Of a DNA stretch of 35,579 nt, positions 23,746-31,016 are shown piece after piece. Each line of letters opens with the position of its first letter. Position 1 is the first letter of the stretch. Both the position numbers and the translations under genes were made by a program. The stretch covers positions 1 to 35,579 of the forward strand of contig JAILBN010000031.1 in assembly GCA_024680915.1 (NCBI GenBank), in the 5' to 3' direction. The notes below the pieces were generated by a model, which worked only from the letters and a program-made list of their open reading frames with translations, had not been told where the DNA came from and made no database searches. The DNA is from Treponemataceae bacterium. GTDB taxonomy: Bacteria; Spirochaetota; Spirochaetia; Treponematales; Treponemataceae.

Positions 23746-24675
23746 ATGATAGAAACAATTTTAATAGAAGGCCTTATTTACAGCATAATGGTTCTGGGCT
23801 TGTTCATAAGCTACCGTACCTTGAACTTCTGCGATATGACCGTGGATGGAGCTTTCCCCATGGGAGGCTGTATCCTTGCGGCCTGCCTTACCCACGGCCT
23901 TTCGCCTATATGCGGCATAACCCTGGCTTTTTTAGGCGGCTGTCTTGCCGGTCTTTGTACCACCCTGCTTTACACAAAGCTCCGTGTCCCTGACCTGCTG
24001 GCTGGTATCCTTATGATGACCATGCTTTATTCCGTCAATTTAAGGATAATGTCCAACCGGGCCAACGTCTCATTTTTGCGCATACCCACAACCTTCTCAA
24101 AGCTCATAGAGTTCACAGAGACTCATTTCCCTTCTATTCCTGGTGAGATGGGAATCCTCTTCTTTCTTATCATTTTCATTGTGATATTCAAGCTTATCCT
24201 GGATCTCTTCTTCCATACTGATCTTGGACTCACCATGGGGGCCCTGGGCTCCAACCAGCAGATGGTTATCTCCCAGGGGGTCAATACTAAGATTGTAAGA
24301 GGAATCGGAGTTTGTGTGGGAGACGGTCTTGCAGCCCTTTCCGGAGCCTTTGCCAGCATGTACAACGGCTTTGCCGACGTAGGCAGTGGTACCGGAGTCA
24401 TAGTCAGCGGTCTTGCCTCCCTGATGCTGGGCGAGTTCATTATCCGGTCGAACAGGATTGGTCTTCAGACTCTCAGGGTGGTGATCGGTTCCATAGTCTA
24501 CCGTGGGCTCATGTTCCTGGCCCGCCGTTACGGTTACCTTATCAATCTTACAGCCAACGATCTTAAGCTTATCACAGGTCTTTTGATTATAATCTGCCTT
24601 ATAGTGGCCAAGACAAAGGGTAAGGGGAATTTATCCAAGCATTTGAAACGCCCTGCTAAGGAAGGAGGTAGATAA
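23746..24675 (+). CDS. ABC importer permease (branched-chain/TrpY type)
   Basis: 309 residues, with about eight hydrophobic segments from residue 5 to 290 (for example LIYSIMVLGLFIS, LLAGILMMTMLYSVNL, MGILFFLIIFIVIFKLI, LKLITGLLIIICLIV). The TVDGAFPMGG and SRAD-like loops match the BPD_transp_2 permeases that pair with ABC_sub_bind proteins. RTLNFCDMTVDG near the N-terminus is characteristic. The ATG at 23746 lacks a good ribosome site; the gene lies 31 nt after the inverted-repeat element, so its expression may differ from that of the binding protein. The ATPase gene starts 1 nt after the stop. Confidence 0.92.
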   Translation: MIETILIEGLIYSIMVLGLFISYRTLNFCDMTVDGAFPMGGCILAACLTHGLSPICGITLAFLGGCLAGLCTTLLYTKLRVPDLLAGILMMTMLYSVNLRIMSNRANVSFLRIPTTFSKLIEFTETHFPSIPGEMGILFFLIIFIVIFKLILDLFFHTDLGLTMGALGSNQQMVISQGVNTKIVRGIGVCVGDGLAALSGAFASMYNGFADVGSGTGVIVSGLASLMLGEFIIRSNRIGLQTLRVVIGSIVYRGLMFLARRYGYLINLTANDLKLITGLLIIICLIVAKTKGKGNLSKHLKRPAKEGGR

Positions 24676-24676
24676 G

Positions 24677-25495
24677 ATGATCGAGTTGAAGGATATAGGA
24701 ATAACCTTTCATGAGGGAACCCCTGATGAGAACACAGCCTTAAAGAACATAAACCTTAAGATAAATCAGGGCGATTTTATCACAGTGATAGGCTCCAACG
24801 GAGCTGGAAAATCCACTCTTTATAATTTGATAGCCGGAACCTTGACTCCCACCACAGGACATATCTACCTGGATGAGAAAAAAGAGGACGGAAGCTCCCT
24901 GCAAAGGGAAATAACCAACGATGCAGAATACAAAAGAGCCGCCTATATAGGCCGCATCTTCCAGAACCCCCTTCTGGGAACAGCGGGAAAAATGTCCCTG
25001 GAAGACAATATGATAATATGCAGCAAGAAAGGCTGGCATGGCCTGAAGATAAGCCTCAACAAAAAAAAGCGGGAGGAATTCAGGAATCAGCTGAAGGTAC
25101 TGGAGATGGGACTGGAGGACCGCCTGAACGACAATGTGGAGCTTCTTTCCGGCGGACAGAGACAGGCCCTTACCCTGCTTATGGCCGTGCTCTCAAAGCC
25201 TGCCCTGCTGCTTCTGGACGAGCATACCGCAGCCCTGGATCCTGCCAATGCGGCTTTGATTATGGAGCTTACAAAACGCTTTGCCAAAGATTATAACCTG
25301 ACGGTCATGATGATTACCCACAATATGCAGCAGGCCCTGGATTACGGAAACCGTATCCTTATGATGGACGGCGGTGAGATCATTATGGACATAAGCGGAG
25401 AAGAGAAGAAGCATCTTACTCTGGATGATCTGGCCCAGCAATTCCGTAAAATAAAAAAGCAGTCCCTTACCAACGATAATATCGTCCTGCAATAG
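24677..25495 (+). CDS. ABC importer ATP-binding protein
   Basis: 272 residues with one complete nucleotide-binding domain: Walker A GSNGAGKS (39-46), Q-loop Gln96, signature LSGGQRQ (157-163), Walker B LLLLDEHTAALDP (Asp181-Glu182) and H-loop TH in MMITHNM. It powers the importer formed with the preceding permease. GGAGG lies inside the end of the permease gene. DEHTAALDP with His in place of Pro is the usual form for the TrpZ-like group. No terminator is seen in the 50 nt before ruvA. Confidence 0.94.
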   Translation: MIELKDIGITFHEGTPDENTALKNINLKINQGDFITVIGSNGAGKSTLYNLIAGTLTPTTGHIYLDEKKEDGSSLQREITNDAEYKRAAYIGRIFQNPLLGTAGKMSLEDNMIICSKKGWHGLKISLNKKKREEFRNQLKVLEMGLEDRLNDNVELLSGGQRQALTLLMAVLSKPALLLLDEHTAALDPANAALIMELTKRFAKDYNLTVMMITHNMQQALDYGNRILMMDGGEIIMDISGEEKKHLTLDDLAQQFRKIKKQSLTNDNIVLQ

Positions 25496-25508
25496 TAGGA
25501 AAAGGCAT

Positions 25509-25538
25509 CTGGCATAAATCGGTCAGGGCATATATAAT
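25509..25538 (+). promoter_or_regulatory. Candidate ruvA promoter, start at the ATG
   Basis: CTGGCA (25509-25514), 18-nt spacer, perfect TATAAT (25533-25538), then 7 nt to the ruvA ATG at 25546. There is no ribosome site, so the transcript would be leaderless. Confidence 0.5.
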
Positions 25539-25545
25539 AAAATAT

Positions 25546-26160
25546 ATGTTCAATAGTCTTTTTGGTACGATTACTGCAAAATATCCCCAGACCCTTTATA
25601 TTGAGACCAATGGAATAGAGTGGGATCTTTCTGTTCCTGACACCTCTCTTGATGCTCTGCCTCATGTGGGCGAGCAGGGGCGGGTTTATACCTGGCTCCT
25701 CCACAGGGATGACAGCATGAAGCTTTTCGGCTTTGCCTCGGCAGAGGACCGCTCTTTGTTCCTGGATCTTCTGAAGGTGGATGGAGTTGGCCCCAAGGGT
25801 GCCCTTAAGATACTCTCCTCGGTTTCTTCTGAGCAGTTGGTCTCCGTCCTTGACGGCGGTGACGTGGGTAAGCTTGAGAAATTCCCCGGAGTGGGTAAAA
25901 AGACAGCCCAAAAAATGATGCTGGCCCTTAAAGGCAAGCTTACCCTTTCCGAGAACACAGCAAGCCCCAGGGGCAAGCCCGATACTCCCTATTCAGACCT
26001 TATAATCTCCCTTGCCAGCATGGGCTACGACAAATCACTGGTGGAGCAGAAGGTCTCTTTGATTGTGGAATCTCTTTCCAAAGACCCTTCCTTCCAGTCA
26101 AAGACGGACAAAGAGAGGGAAGAGCTTATCTTCCGCCGGGCCATAGTGGAGATGGCATGA
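25546..26160 (+). CDS. ruvA: Holliday-junction DNA helicase subunit RuvA
   Basis: 204 residues, the usual length. RuvA binds the four-way junction and loads RuvB. The OB-fold N-domain (1-62) starts MFNSLFGTI. Two helix-hairpin-helix motifs follow: LLKVDGVGPKGALKIL (about 80-95) and LEKFPGVGKKTAQKMML (about 109-125). The C-terminal domain III (about 145-204) contacts RuvB. The stop overlaps the start of a 63-codon frame by 4 nt (ATGA), and ruvB follows 177 nt on. Confidence 0.96.
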   Translation: MFNSLFGTITAKYPQTLYIETNGIEWDLSVPDTSLDALPHVGEQGRVYTWLLHRDDSMKLFGFASAEDRSLFLDLLKVDGVGPKGALKILSSVSSEQLVSVLDGGDVGKLEKFPGVGKKTAQKMMLALKGKLTLSENTASPRGKPDTPYSDLIISLASMGYDKSLVEQKVSLIVESLSKDPSFQSKTDKEREELIFRRAIVEMA

Positions 26161-26348
26161 GCGCCTTTTTTTCCGTGAAAAGCTCTATGCCCGTGACGGC
26201 CCTTTTGCCCGTGACAGCCTTTTTGACAGTGACGGCCTTTTTGCCCGTGACGGCCCTTTTGCGGTGTTTTGCTGCCTTAGCAGGACGGCTTTTACAGCTC
26301 CCATGCTTTTGCAGAAATCTGCCTTTTGGAGTTTTATATGATAGATGA
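26157..26348 (+). CDS. Possible small hydrophobic protein with a 6-residue repeat
   Basis: 63 codons. The ATG overlaps the ruvA stop (ATGA) and has GGAG 5 nt upstream; the frame ends 11 nt inside ruvB, so it fills the gap exactly. Residues 12-35 are four in-frame copies of a six-residue unit ([24 protein letters not shown]), encoded by an 18-bp tandem repeat and long enough to cross a membrane. The rest is Cys-, Leu- and Arg-containing and resembles no family I know. It may be a real mini-gene, or spacer DNA that happens to stay open. Ribosome site and coupling favour translation; only conservation would settle function. Confidence 0.4.
   Translation: MSAFFSVKSSMPVTALLPVTAFLTVTAFLPVTALLRCFAALAGRLLQLPCFCRNLPFGVLYDR
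26190..26261 (+). repeat. 18-bp tandem repeat, four copies
   Basis: Units start at 26190, 26208, 26226 and 26244. Units 1 and 4 are identical (CCCGTGACGGCCCTTTTG); units 2 and 3 differ from them at two and three positions. The array sits between ruvA and ruvB in the small hydrophobic reading frame. Confidence 0.92.
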
Positions 26349-27474
26349 CAATCCCTTCAGCAATGAGGCTGCCTCCGGCCCTTTCGGTGAGCCAGGGCTT
26401 GCTTTCGGTGCTGCCGACAGCAATATAGTAAGACCTGATGCCCATTTTACCGATGATGAGCGGGAGGGCAGCCTTCGTCCCCAGCTCCTCGCGGATTTTT
26501 TAGGTCAGTCCAAAGTTAAGGATAACCTTTCTGTTTTTATTGAGGCTGCCCGAAGCCGTGGCGAGAACATGGATCACCTTTTCTTGATAGGTCCGCCCGG
26601 CCTTGGAAAAACCACCCTGGCCCAGATAACCGCCCATGAGCTTGGCGTGGATTTCAAGGTAACTTCCGCTCCGGCTCTGGAAAAACCAAAGGACTTGGCC
26701 GGAATACTTTCCACCATTACTGAGCGCACAGTTTTTTTCATAGACGAGATTCACCGCCTTAAGCCTGCCATAGAAGAAATGCTTTATATAGCCATGGAGG
26801 ATTATGAGCTTGACTGGATAATAGGGCAGGGGGCTGCAGCCCGTACCGTCCGTATCCCCATACCCAAGTTTACCCTGGTGGGAGCCACCACAAAAGCCGG
26901 TATGGTATCAAGCCCGCTGATAAGCCGCTTTGGTATAGTGCAGCGTTTCAGCTTCTACGAGAAAGAGGAGCTGGCCCTTATAATCAAAAGGAGTGCGGGG
27001 ATATTAAACATTGCAGTTGACGAGGATGCAGCCCTGCTTATGGCTTCCTGTGCCAGAGGAACTCCCCGTGTGGCCAACCGTATCCTCCGCCGTATGCGTG
27101 ACTTTGCCCAGGTTTCAGGCAGCGGCCTTATTACCCGGCAGATAGTAGCCGATGGTCTTAAAAGGCTTGAGATTGATTCTTTGGGACTTGAGCGTTACGA
27201 CAGGGAGATTCTTCTTTCTATAATACAGAATTATGGCGGAGGACCTGTGGGAGCCGAAACCCTGGCCATATCCATAGGAGAGTCCATGGACACCCTTGAG
27301 GATTACTATGAGCCTTACCTGATACAGTCAGGCCTTATACAGAGGACCCCCAGAGGCCGCGTGGTCACGGAAAGAGCCTATGAGCATCTGGGCCTTCCCC
27401 ATAAGACCTCCCTGCAGAAAAGCGATTCACCTTCAGCAAATGAAGGAGACAGCGGACAAAGACTATTGTTCTAG
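26338..27474 (+). CDS. ruvB: Holliday-junction DNA helicase motor RuvB
   Basis: 378 residues from ATG 26338 with GGAG 7 nt upstream. This AAA+ motor drives branch migration on RuvA-bound junctions. Walker [10 protein letters not shown] is at about 85-93, Walker [10 protein letters not shown] (Asp136-Glu137), sensor 1 VGATTKAG, the arginine finger in SRFG (Arg197), and sensor 2 in [17 protein letters not shown] winged-helix DNA-binding domain ends [18 protein letters not shown]. The N-terminus is about 20 residues longer than in E. coli, and a 24-residue polar tail follows the winged helix. A terminator follows 14 nt after the stop. Confidence 0.97.
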   Translation: MIDDNPFSNEAASGPFGEPGLAFGAADSNIVRPDAHFTDDEREGSLRPQLLADFLGQSKVKDNLSVFIEAARSRGENMDHLFLIGPPGLGKTTLAQITAHELGVDFKVTSAPALEKPKDLAGILSTITERTVFFIDEIHRLKPAIEEMLYIAMEDYELDWIIGQGAAARTVRIPIPKFTLVGATTKAGMVSSPLISRFGIVQRFSFYEKEELALIIKRSAGILNIAVDEDAALLMASCARGTPRVANRILRRMRDFAQVSGSGLITRQIVADGLKRLEIDSLGLERYDREILLSIIQNYGGGPVGAETLAISIGESMDTLEDYYEPYLIQSGLIQRTPRGRVVTERAYEHLGLPHKTSLQKSDSPSANEGDSGQRLLF

Positions 27475-27487
27475 TATCTGTTAGCAG

Positions 27488-27534
27488 GCTGCTTGAGGGA
27501 TAGTTGATTCAAACCCTGCAAGCAGCTTTTTTTT
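27488..27534 (+). terminator. Terminator of ruvB
   Basis: GCTGCTTG (27488-27495) pairs perfectly with CAAGCAGC (27519-27526), with an inner GGG/CCC pair, then eight T. It abuts the convergent lipoprotein gene. Confidence 0.9.
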
Positions 27535-27536
27535 GA

Positions 27537-30500
27537 TTACTCGTTATTCAATACCAAGACAGGAACCACACCATAGAAAACGTTAACAGTTCCGTTTCCG
27601 ATAGTTCCTCCAGCATCAACTATCTTTGCATTTGCGTTGGAATTTTGGCCAGGGGTACGGGTCCACCAGTTTCCTCGTCTTATTTCTATTCCGCTCTCTG
27701 TAACTTTTGTTACGAATGTACCATTAGCTATAGCTAAGTCAGAAAGAGGTCGTATCCTTTTTTTATTAGAAGCATCAGAAGTACCAGAAGTAAAACCATA
27801 TGGGGATGGGGAATCATCTGAGAATCCTAATTCAGAGTTACTAAGCAGGAATACTTTATCATTTGTGCCAGGTCTTCGATAAGCTTCGTCGACATTATTA
27901 GTATTATCAACAGGAGTTACTTGGATTAATGCCTGTTCGTCGCTGGTAAAGGCTGTCTGCAAGAAGCCCTTTCCATCGAATTCATAACTGGTTGTACCCT
28001 GCTTATTGTATTCTATTCCGTTCAAAAAGGCTCTTATACGGCTATGATCATAGGAGAAAGCCTTGATGTCATCACGGTTTTCTTTATCATCATAATACTG
28101 AATAGCAGTAAGAGCCTTCTCTGCTATAAGGGTTTTCTTTCCTGTTTCTGGTTTGTCATTTACAACCCGCCATAAAATTGGTTCAACCATAAAATATTTG
28201 TAGCTGCTTCCCCCCTGACCAACCGTTGTTCTATCTGAATATGTATGATCTGAGCTTGAATAAGTATTGCCATTCTCTGCTGCTTTTACATACCATTCGC
28301 TATCATCACCCCTATAGTAGATGAAGCCACCCACACTGATAGCAATATTTTCATTTACTGTTACATTTTCATATTTTATAGTCTGGGGCCATAAACCGAA
28401 TTTAACGTATGTTGCTCCAGATACGGAAACTGCGTTCGGAGGATTATCAACCACAGTATAGCTGGAGCTAGGTGGCTCTGGGGCTACGTCTCCTGTAAGT
28501 GAAATGTTCGTGTCGTAAGCTATACCATGGAAGCTGGCGCTTACATGCAGGGTATAATCCATATCAGAATAGACACTGGCTGTGGAAGGAATTATAACTC
28601 TTGCGATACCTGCTTCAGCCACAATGTTTGAAGCAGGTATTATACCATTTACAACTTCATCATCTTCTCCTGTTAATGGAACAGGGTCTCCATAGCAAAG
28701 CAGGGTGAAGGCCCATGTGATGTCCTCTGCACTGACTGTGACGACTTCATCGTTATTTGTGTTATTTGTAACATCTGCACTTATTGTCAATACGCTAGAG
28801 GGTGCAATTGTAGTATTTGTACTTGAGAGAGTGACAGTATAATCAAATGAAGTGCCAATACCACCTCCGCTTGTGGCAAGAGTTGCCTTTCCTGCATTAT
28901 CTTCTGTACCTGGGGCGACGGCATAACCTTCATCGCTTGTGAAAACTGTATCCACATCTATATCTGGGTTGAGCTCAGTCAAGCTATTGGTGAATACAAG
29001 AGGCGTTCCTAGACTTGGGGCTGCACTTGTAGTAACACCTATACGGCTGTCAGCGTCAAGAGCTTCTGTAACTGTTATAATTTTATCTGAAGGCAGATAA
29101 AGGTTATTGCTCTTTGCATTGTCGCCTGTGCCTTTAGTGTTTCCTGTCACATTTATGGTACCTTGGATATTGAGCGTTCCATTGTTGTATATACCGGCAC
29201 CATTACCGTCATCAGCTGAATTTCCTGTCACCCAGCAGTTATTAAGGGTTACCTCTCCTCCGGCATATATTCCGCCGCCATTACCACCGATATCAGCTGA
29301 ATTCCCTGTCACCTGGCAGTTATTAAGGGTTACGCTTCCTTCGGCATATATTCCGCCACCACCTTCAGAGGAAGTTGTTTCATTGTCTTCTATGTTGCAG
29401 TATGTAAGAGTGGCTGCTGAGCCCTGGGCTACGTAGATACCTCCGCCAGGATAGGCTGATGAGCAGCTTTGTATGGTACAGTTGTAGAGAGTTACATCTG
29501 CTTGGACCGGAGTATCTTGTTGAGAATCTGCCGGAGAACCTATATATATACCGCCACCGCTGGTTCCTGCGGGATTATGATTATTATTCAAGGTCAGATT
29601 GTCAAGTGTTACAGGAATGGCAGTGTTTATGGTAAGGATAGAAGCAGAAGTGTTTTGTCCTGCTACTGCTTCAATTTTTTTGTTTCCGTCATATCCCTTT
29701 ATAGTGATTCTTGCTGCTTGTATGTCTGAAGAAATCGTTGTGTTTTCATTTATATCGGACAAGAGTATATCGGACAAGAGGTGGATAGTGTATTCCGGCT
29801 CACTTCCATCATCCGGTCCTATTACTTGGTTCTGTATTTCCAGAACTTGAAGAGCTTTTCCGATGGTGGCGAAGGGTCTCAGTGAAGTGCCTTCCCCTGT
29901 AGTGTCGTTTCCTGCAGGATTATTCGTAGCAGATGCCACATAGAGGTTCGTCCGGGCATATTCCTCAATCATTTCCTGCGTCAATATGAGGCTTTCCGAC
30001 ACGTTTCCGTTATTTATCCATTTGTTGGTCGTCATGTTGTCGAATACGTTTATCTGTTGGTCGCAGGAATAAACAATGATATCCGTTTTTATAAAATTTA
30101 ATTGTATCTCATATACTCCGCTTTGGATATTGTCTTCATTGATATAACCGTCGGCGACAGTGGCACCTTCCCATGCTCCTGTAATCTCTATGTTATCATA
30201 TAAGGTCTCGTTTGCTTGAATATTGAGGTCTATCTTTCCTGTTCCCGTTGTAGTCGGTTCCAAAGTGATAGAAACCGGTGTGGCAGGGTTTATGTCAGCG
30301 GCACTAAGTGCATGACTATATGTGTAAGTACCCGTAAGTTTTGTCGTGGGAGCATCCTCACCCTCTTCCTGTGTTTGAAGCTCAACCTCAATTGTCCAGC
30401 TATATCCTATAGTAAGGTTTATCTCAAAAGTCTTATTTTCGCTGTTTACCGTTCCTGTCCGTTCTCTTTGTCCGACTGCTGTCGCTCTTATGAAGTATTG

Positions 30501-30848
30501 AGATTGACCTGTCAAGGCACCCGGACTTGCCATATGAGTCTGCTGATCTGACTCTCTGTCGTTGTATACAAGAGTATCAGGGTAAGCTCCGTTCATGCTA
30601 GGTTGGTATTCAGAAAAACTTCCCCTTATAGTTACGTTTCTCCCCTGGACAGGAGATACTTCGGCTTTTTTCGGAGGCTCGAATAAATTGGAGCAGGACA
30701 GGAAAAGAAGGAGACAGACTATAGATAAGGAAAGGCTTCGAATCACATTCAGGGGATGAAAGAGAGTGAATGGAAGCTTGGGACTATGTTTTATGTCCTT
30801 TTTTTCCTTTATGAGATTAAACTTTTCTATATAAAATTTTAATGTCAT
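27537..30848 (-). CDS. Surface lipoprotein A: beta-helix repeats plus a DUF6273-like C-terminus
   Basis: 1103 residues from ATG 30848, with GGAG 8 nt upstream. A long polar start (1-36, including YIEKFNL) precedes a hydrophobic core and the lipobox LFLSC (Cys52). Residues about 60-270 are beta-rich. A module opening with LYVASATNNPAGND and PFATIGKAL (about 300-335) begins a right-handed beta-helix with GGGIY repeats (about 425-560), reminiscent of chlamydial PMP and DUF1565 proteins. A beta-sandwich segment (about 665-795) follows. The C-terminal 290 residues resemble DUF6273: VKFGLWPQTI, EPILWRVV, SYDHSRIRAFLNG, DKVFLLSNSELGF, WWTRTPG and GVVPVLVLN. Likely exported and surface exposed; adhesion is an inference. 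It is the last of three tandem paralogues and the only one with the DUF6273-like end. Confidence 0.8.
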   Translation of the reverse strand: MTLKFYIEKFNLIKEKKDIKHSPKLPFTLFHPLNVIRSLSLSIVCLLLFLSCSNLFEPPKKAEVSPVQGRNVTIRGSFSEYQPSMNGAYPDTLVYNDRESDQQTHMASPGALTGQSQYFIRATAVGQRERTGTVNSENKTFEINLTIGYSWTIEVELQTQEEGEDAPTTKLTGTYTYSHALSAADINPATPVSITLEPTTTGTGKIDLNIQANETLYDNIEITGAWEGATVADGYINEDNIQSGVYEIQLNFIKTDIIVYSCDQQINVFDNMTTNKWINNGNVSESLILTQEMIEEYARTNLYVASATNNPAGNDTTGEGTSLRPFATIGKALQVLEIQNQVIGPDDGSEPEYTIHLLSDILLSDINENTTISSDIQAARITIKGYDGNKKIEAVAGQNTSASILTINTAIPVTLDNLTLNNNHNPAGTSGGGIYIGSPADSQQDTPVQADVTLYNCTIQSCSSAYPGGGIYVAQGSAATLTYCNIEDNETTSSEGGGGIYAEGSVTLNNCQVTGNSADIGGNGGGIYAGGEVTLNNCWVTGNSADDGNGAGIYNNGTLNIQGTINVTGNTKGTGDNAKSNNLYLPSDKIITVTEALDADSRIGVTTSAAPSLGTPLVFTNSLTELNPDIDVDTVFTSDEGYAVAPGTEDNAGKATLATSGGGIGTSFDYTVTLSSTNTTIAPSSVLTISADVTNNTNNDEVVTVSAEDITWAFTLLCYGDPVPLTGEDDEVVNGIIPASNIVAEAGIARVIIPSTASVYSDMDYTLHVSASFHGIAYDTNISLTGDVAPEPPSSSYTVVDNPPNAVSVSGATYVKFGLWPQTIKYENVTVNENIAISVGGFIYYRGDDSEWYVKAAENGNTYSSSDHTYSDRTTVGQGGSSYKYFMVEPILWRVVNDKPETGKKTLIAEKALTAIQYYDDKENRDDIKAFSYDHSRIRAFLNGIEYNKQGTTSYEFDGKGFLQTAFTSDEQALIQVTPVDNTNNVDEAYRRPGTNDKVFLLSNSELGFSDDSPSPYGFTSGTSDASNKKRIRPLSDLAIANGTFVTKVTESGIEIRRGNWWTRTPGQNSNANAKIVDAGGTIGNGTVNVFYGVVPVLVLNNE
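29211..29372 (-). repeat. 81-bp tandem repeat in lipoprotein A
   Basis: Two copies start at 29211 and 29292 and encode 27-residue beta-helix coils (VTLNNCxVTGNSAD and GGGIYAxG). They differ at only a few bases over the first 65 nt, so the duplication seems recent. Confidence 0.8.
29282..29720 (-). repeat. Block shared with lipoprotein B (copy 1)
   Basis: Roughly 90% identical by eye to 32660-33075, with an unbroken 56-nt identity (29389-29444 against 32770-32825). It encodes the central GGGIY coils. It looks like recent duplication or gene conversion. Confidence 0.75.
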
Positions 30849-30929
30849 TACTATCTCCAAGTAAAGCACTTAAAAAGATGATGTGCACTTACTCCAATTT
30901 TTCATTCGATAAACAAATATACAGTATTT

Positions 30930-30958
30930 ATTATAGCACGATAAAATGTCTCCGTCCA
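30930..30958 (-). promoter_or_regulatory. Promoter of lipoprotein A
   Basis: Minus strand TGGACG (30958-30953), 17-nt spacer, TATAAT (30935-30930) with extended TG (TGCTATAAT). The same boxes, spacing and most flanking bases recur before lipoprotein B. The leader is about 75 nt. Confidence 0.65.
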
Positions 30959-31016
30959 TATTTTTGCCAAACAAGAGCTTTATCTTTACCTGTCGGACAA
31001 GATTCTCCTTCCTATG

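Noticed and set aside
26185-26445. Minus-strand frame across the ruvA-ruvB gap with [10 protein letters not shown]-like repeats
   Set aside because: It is the antisense reading of the 18-bp repeat; it lacks a ribosome site and runs into ruvB on the opposite strand.
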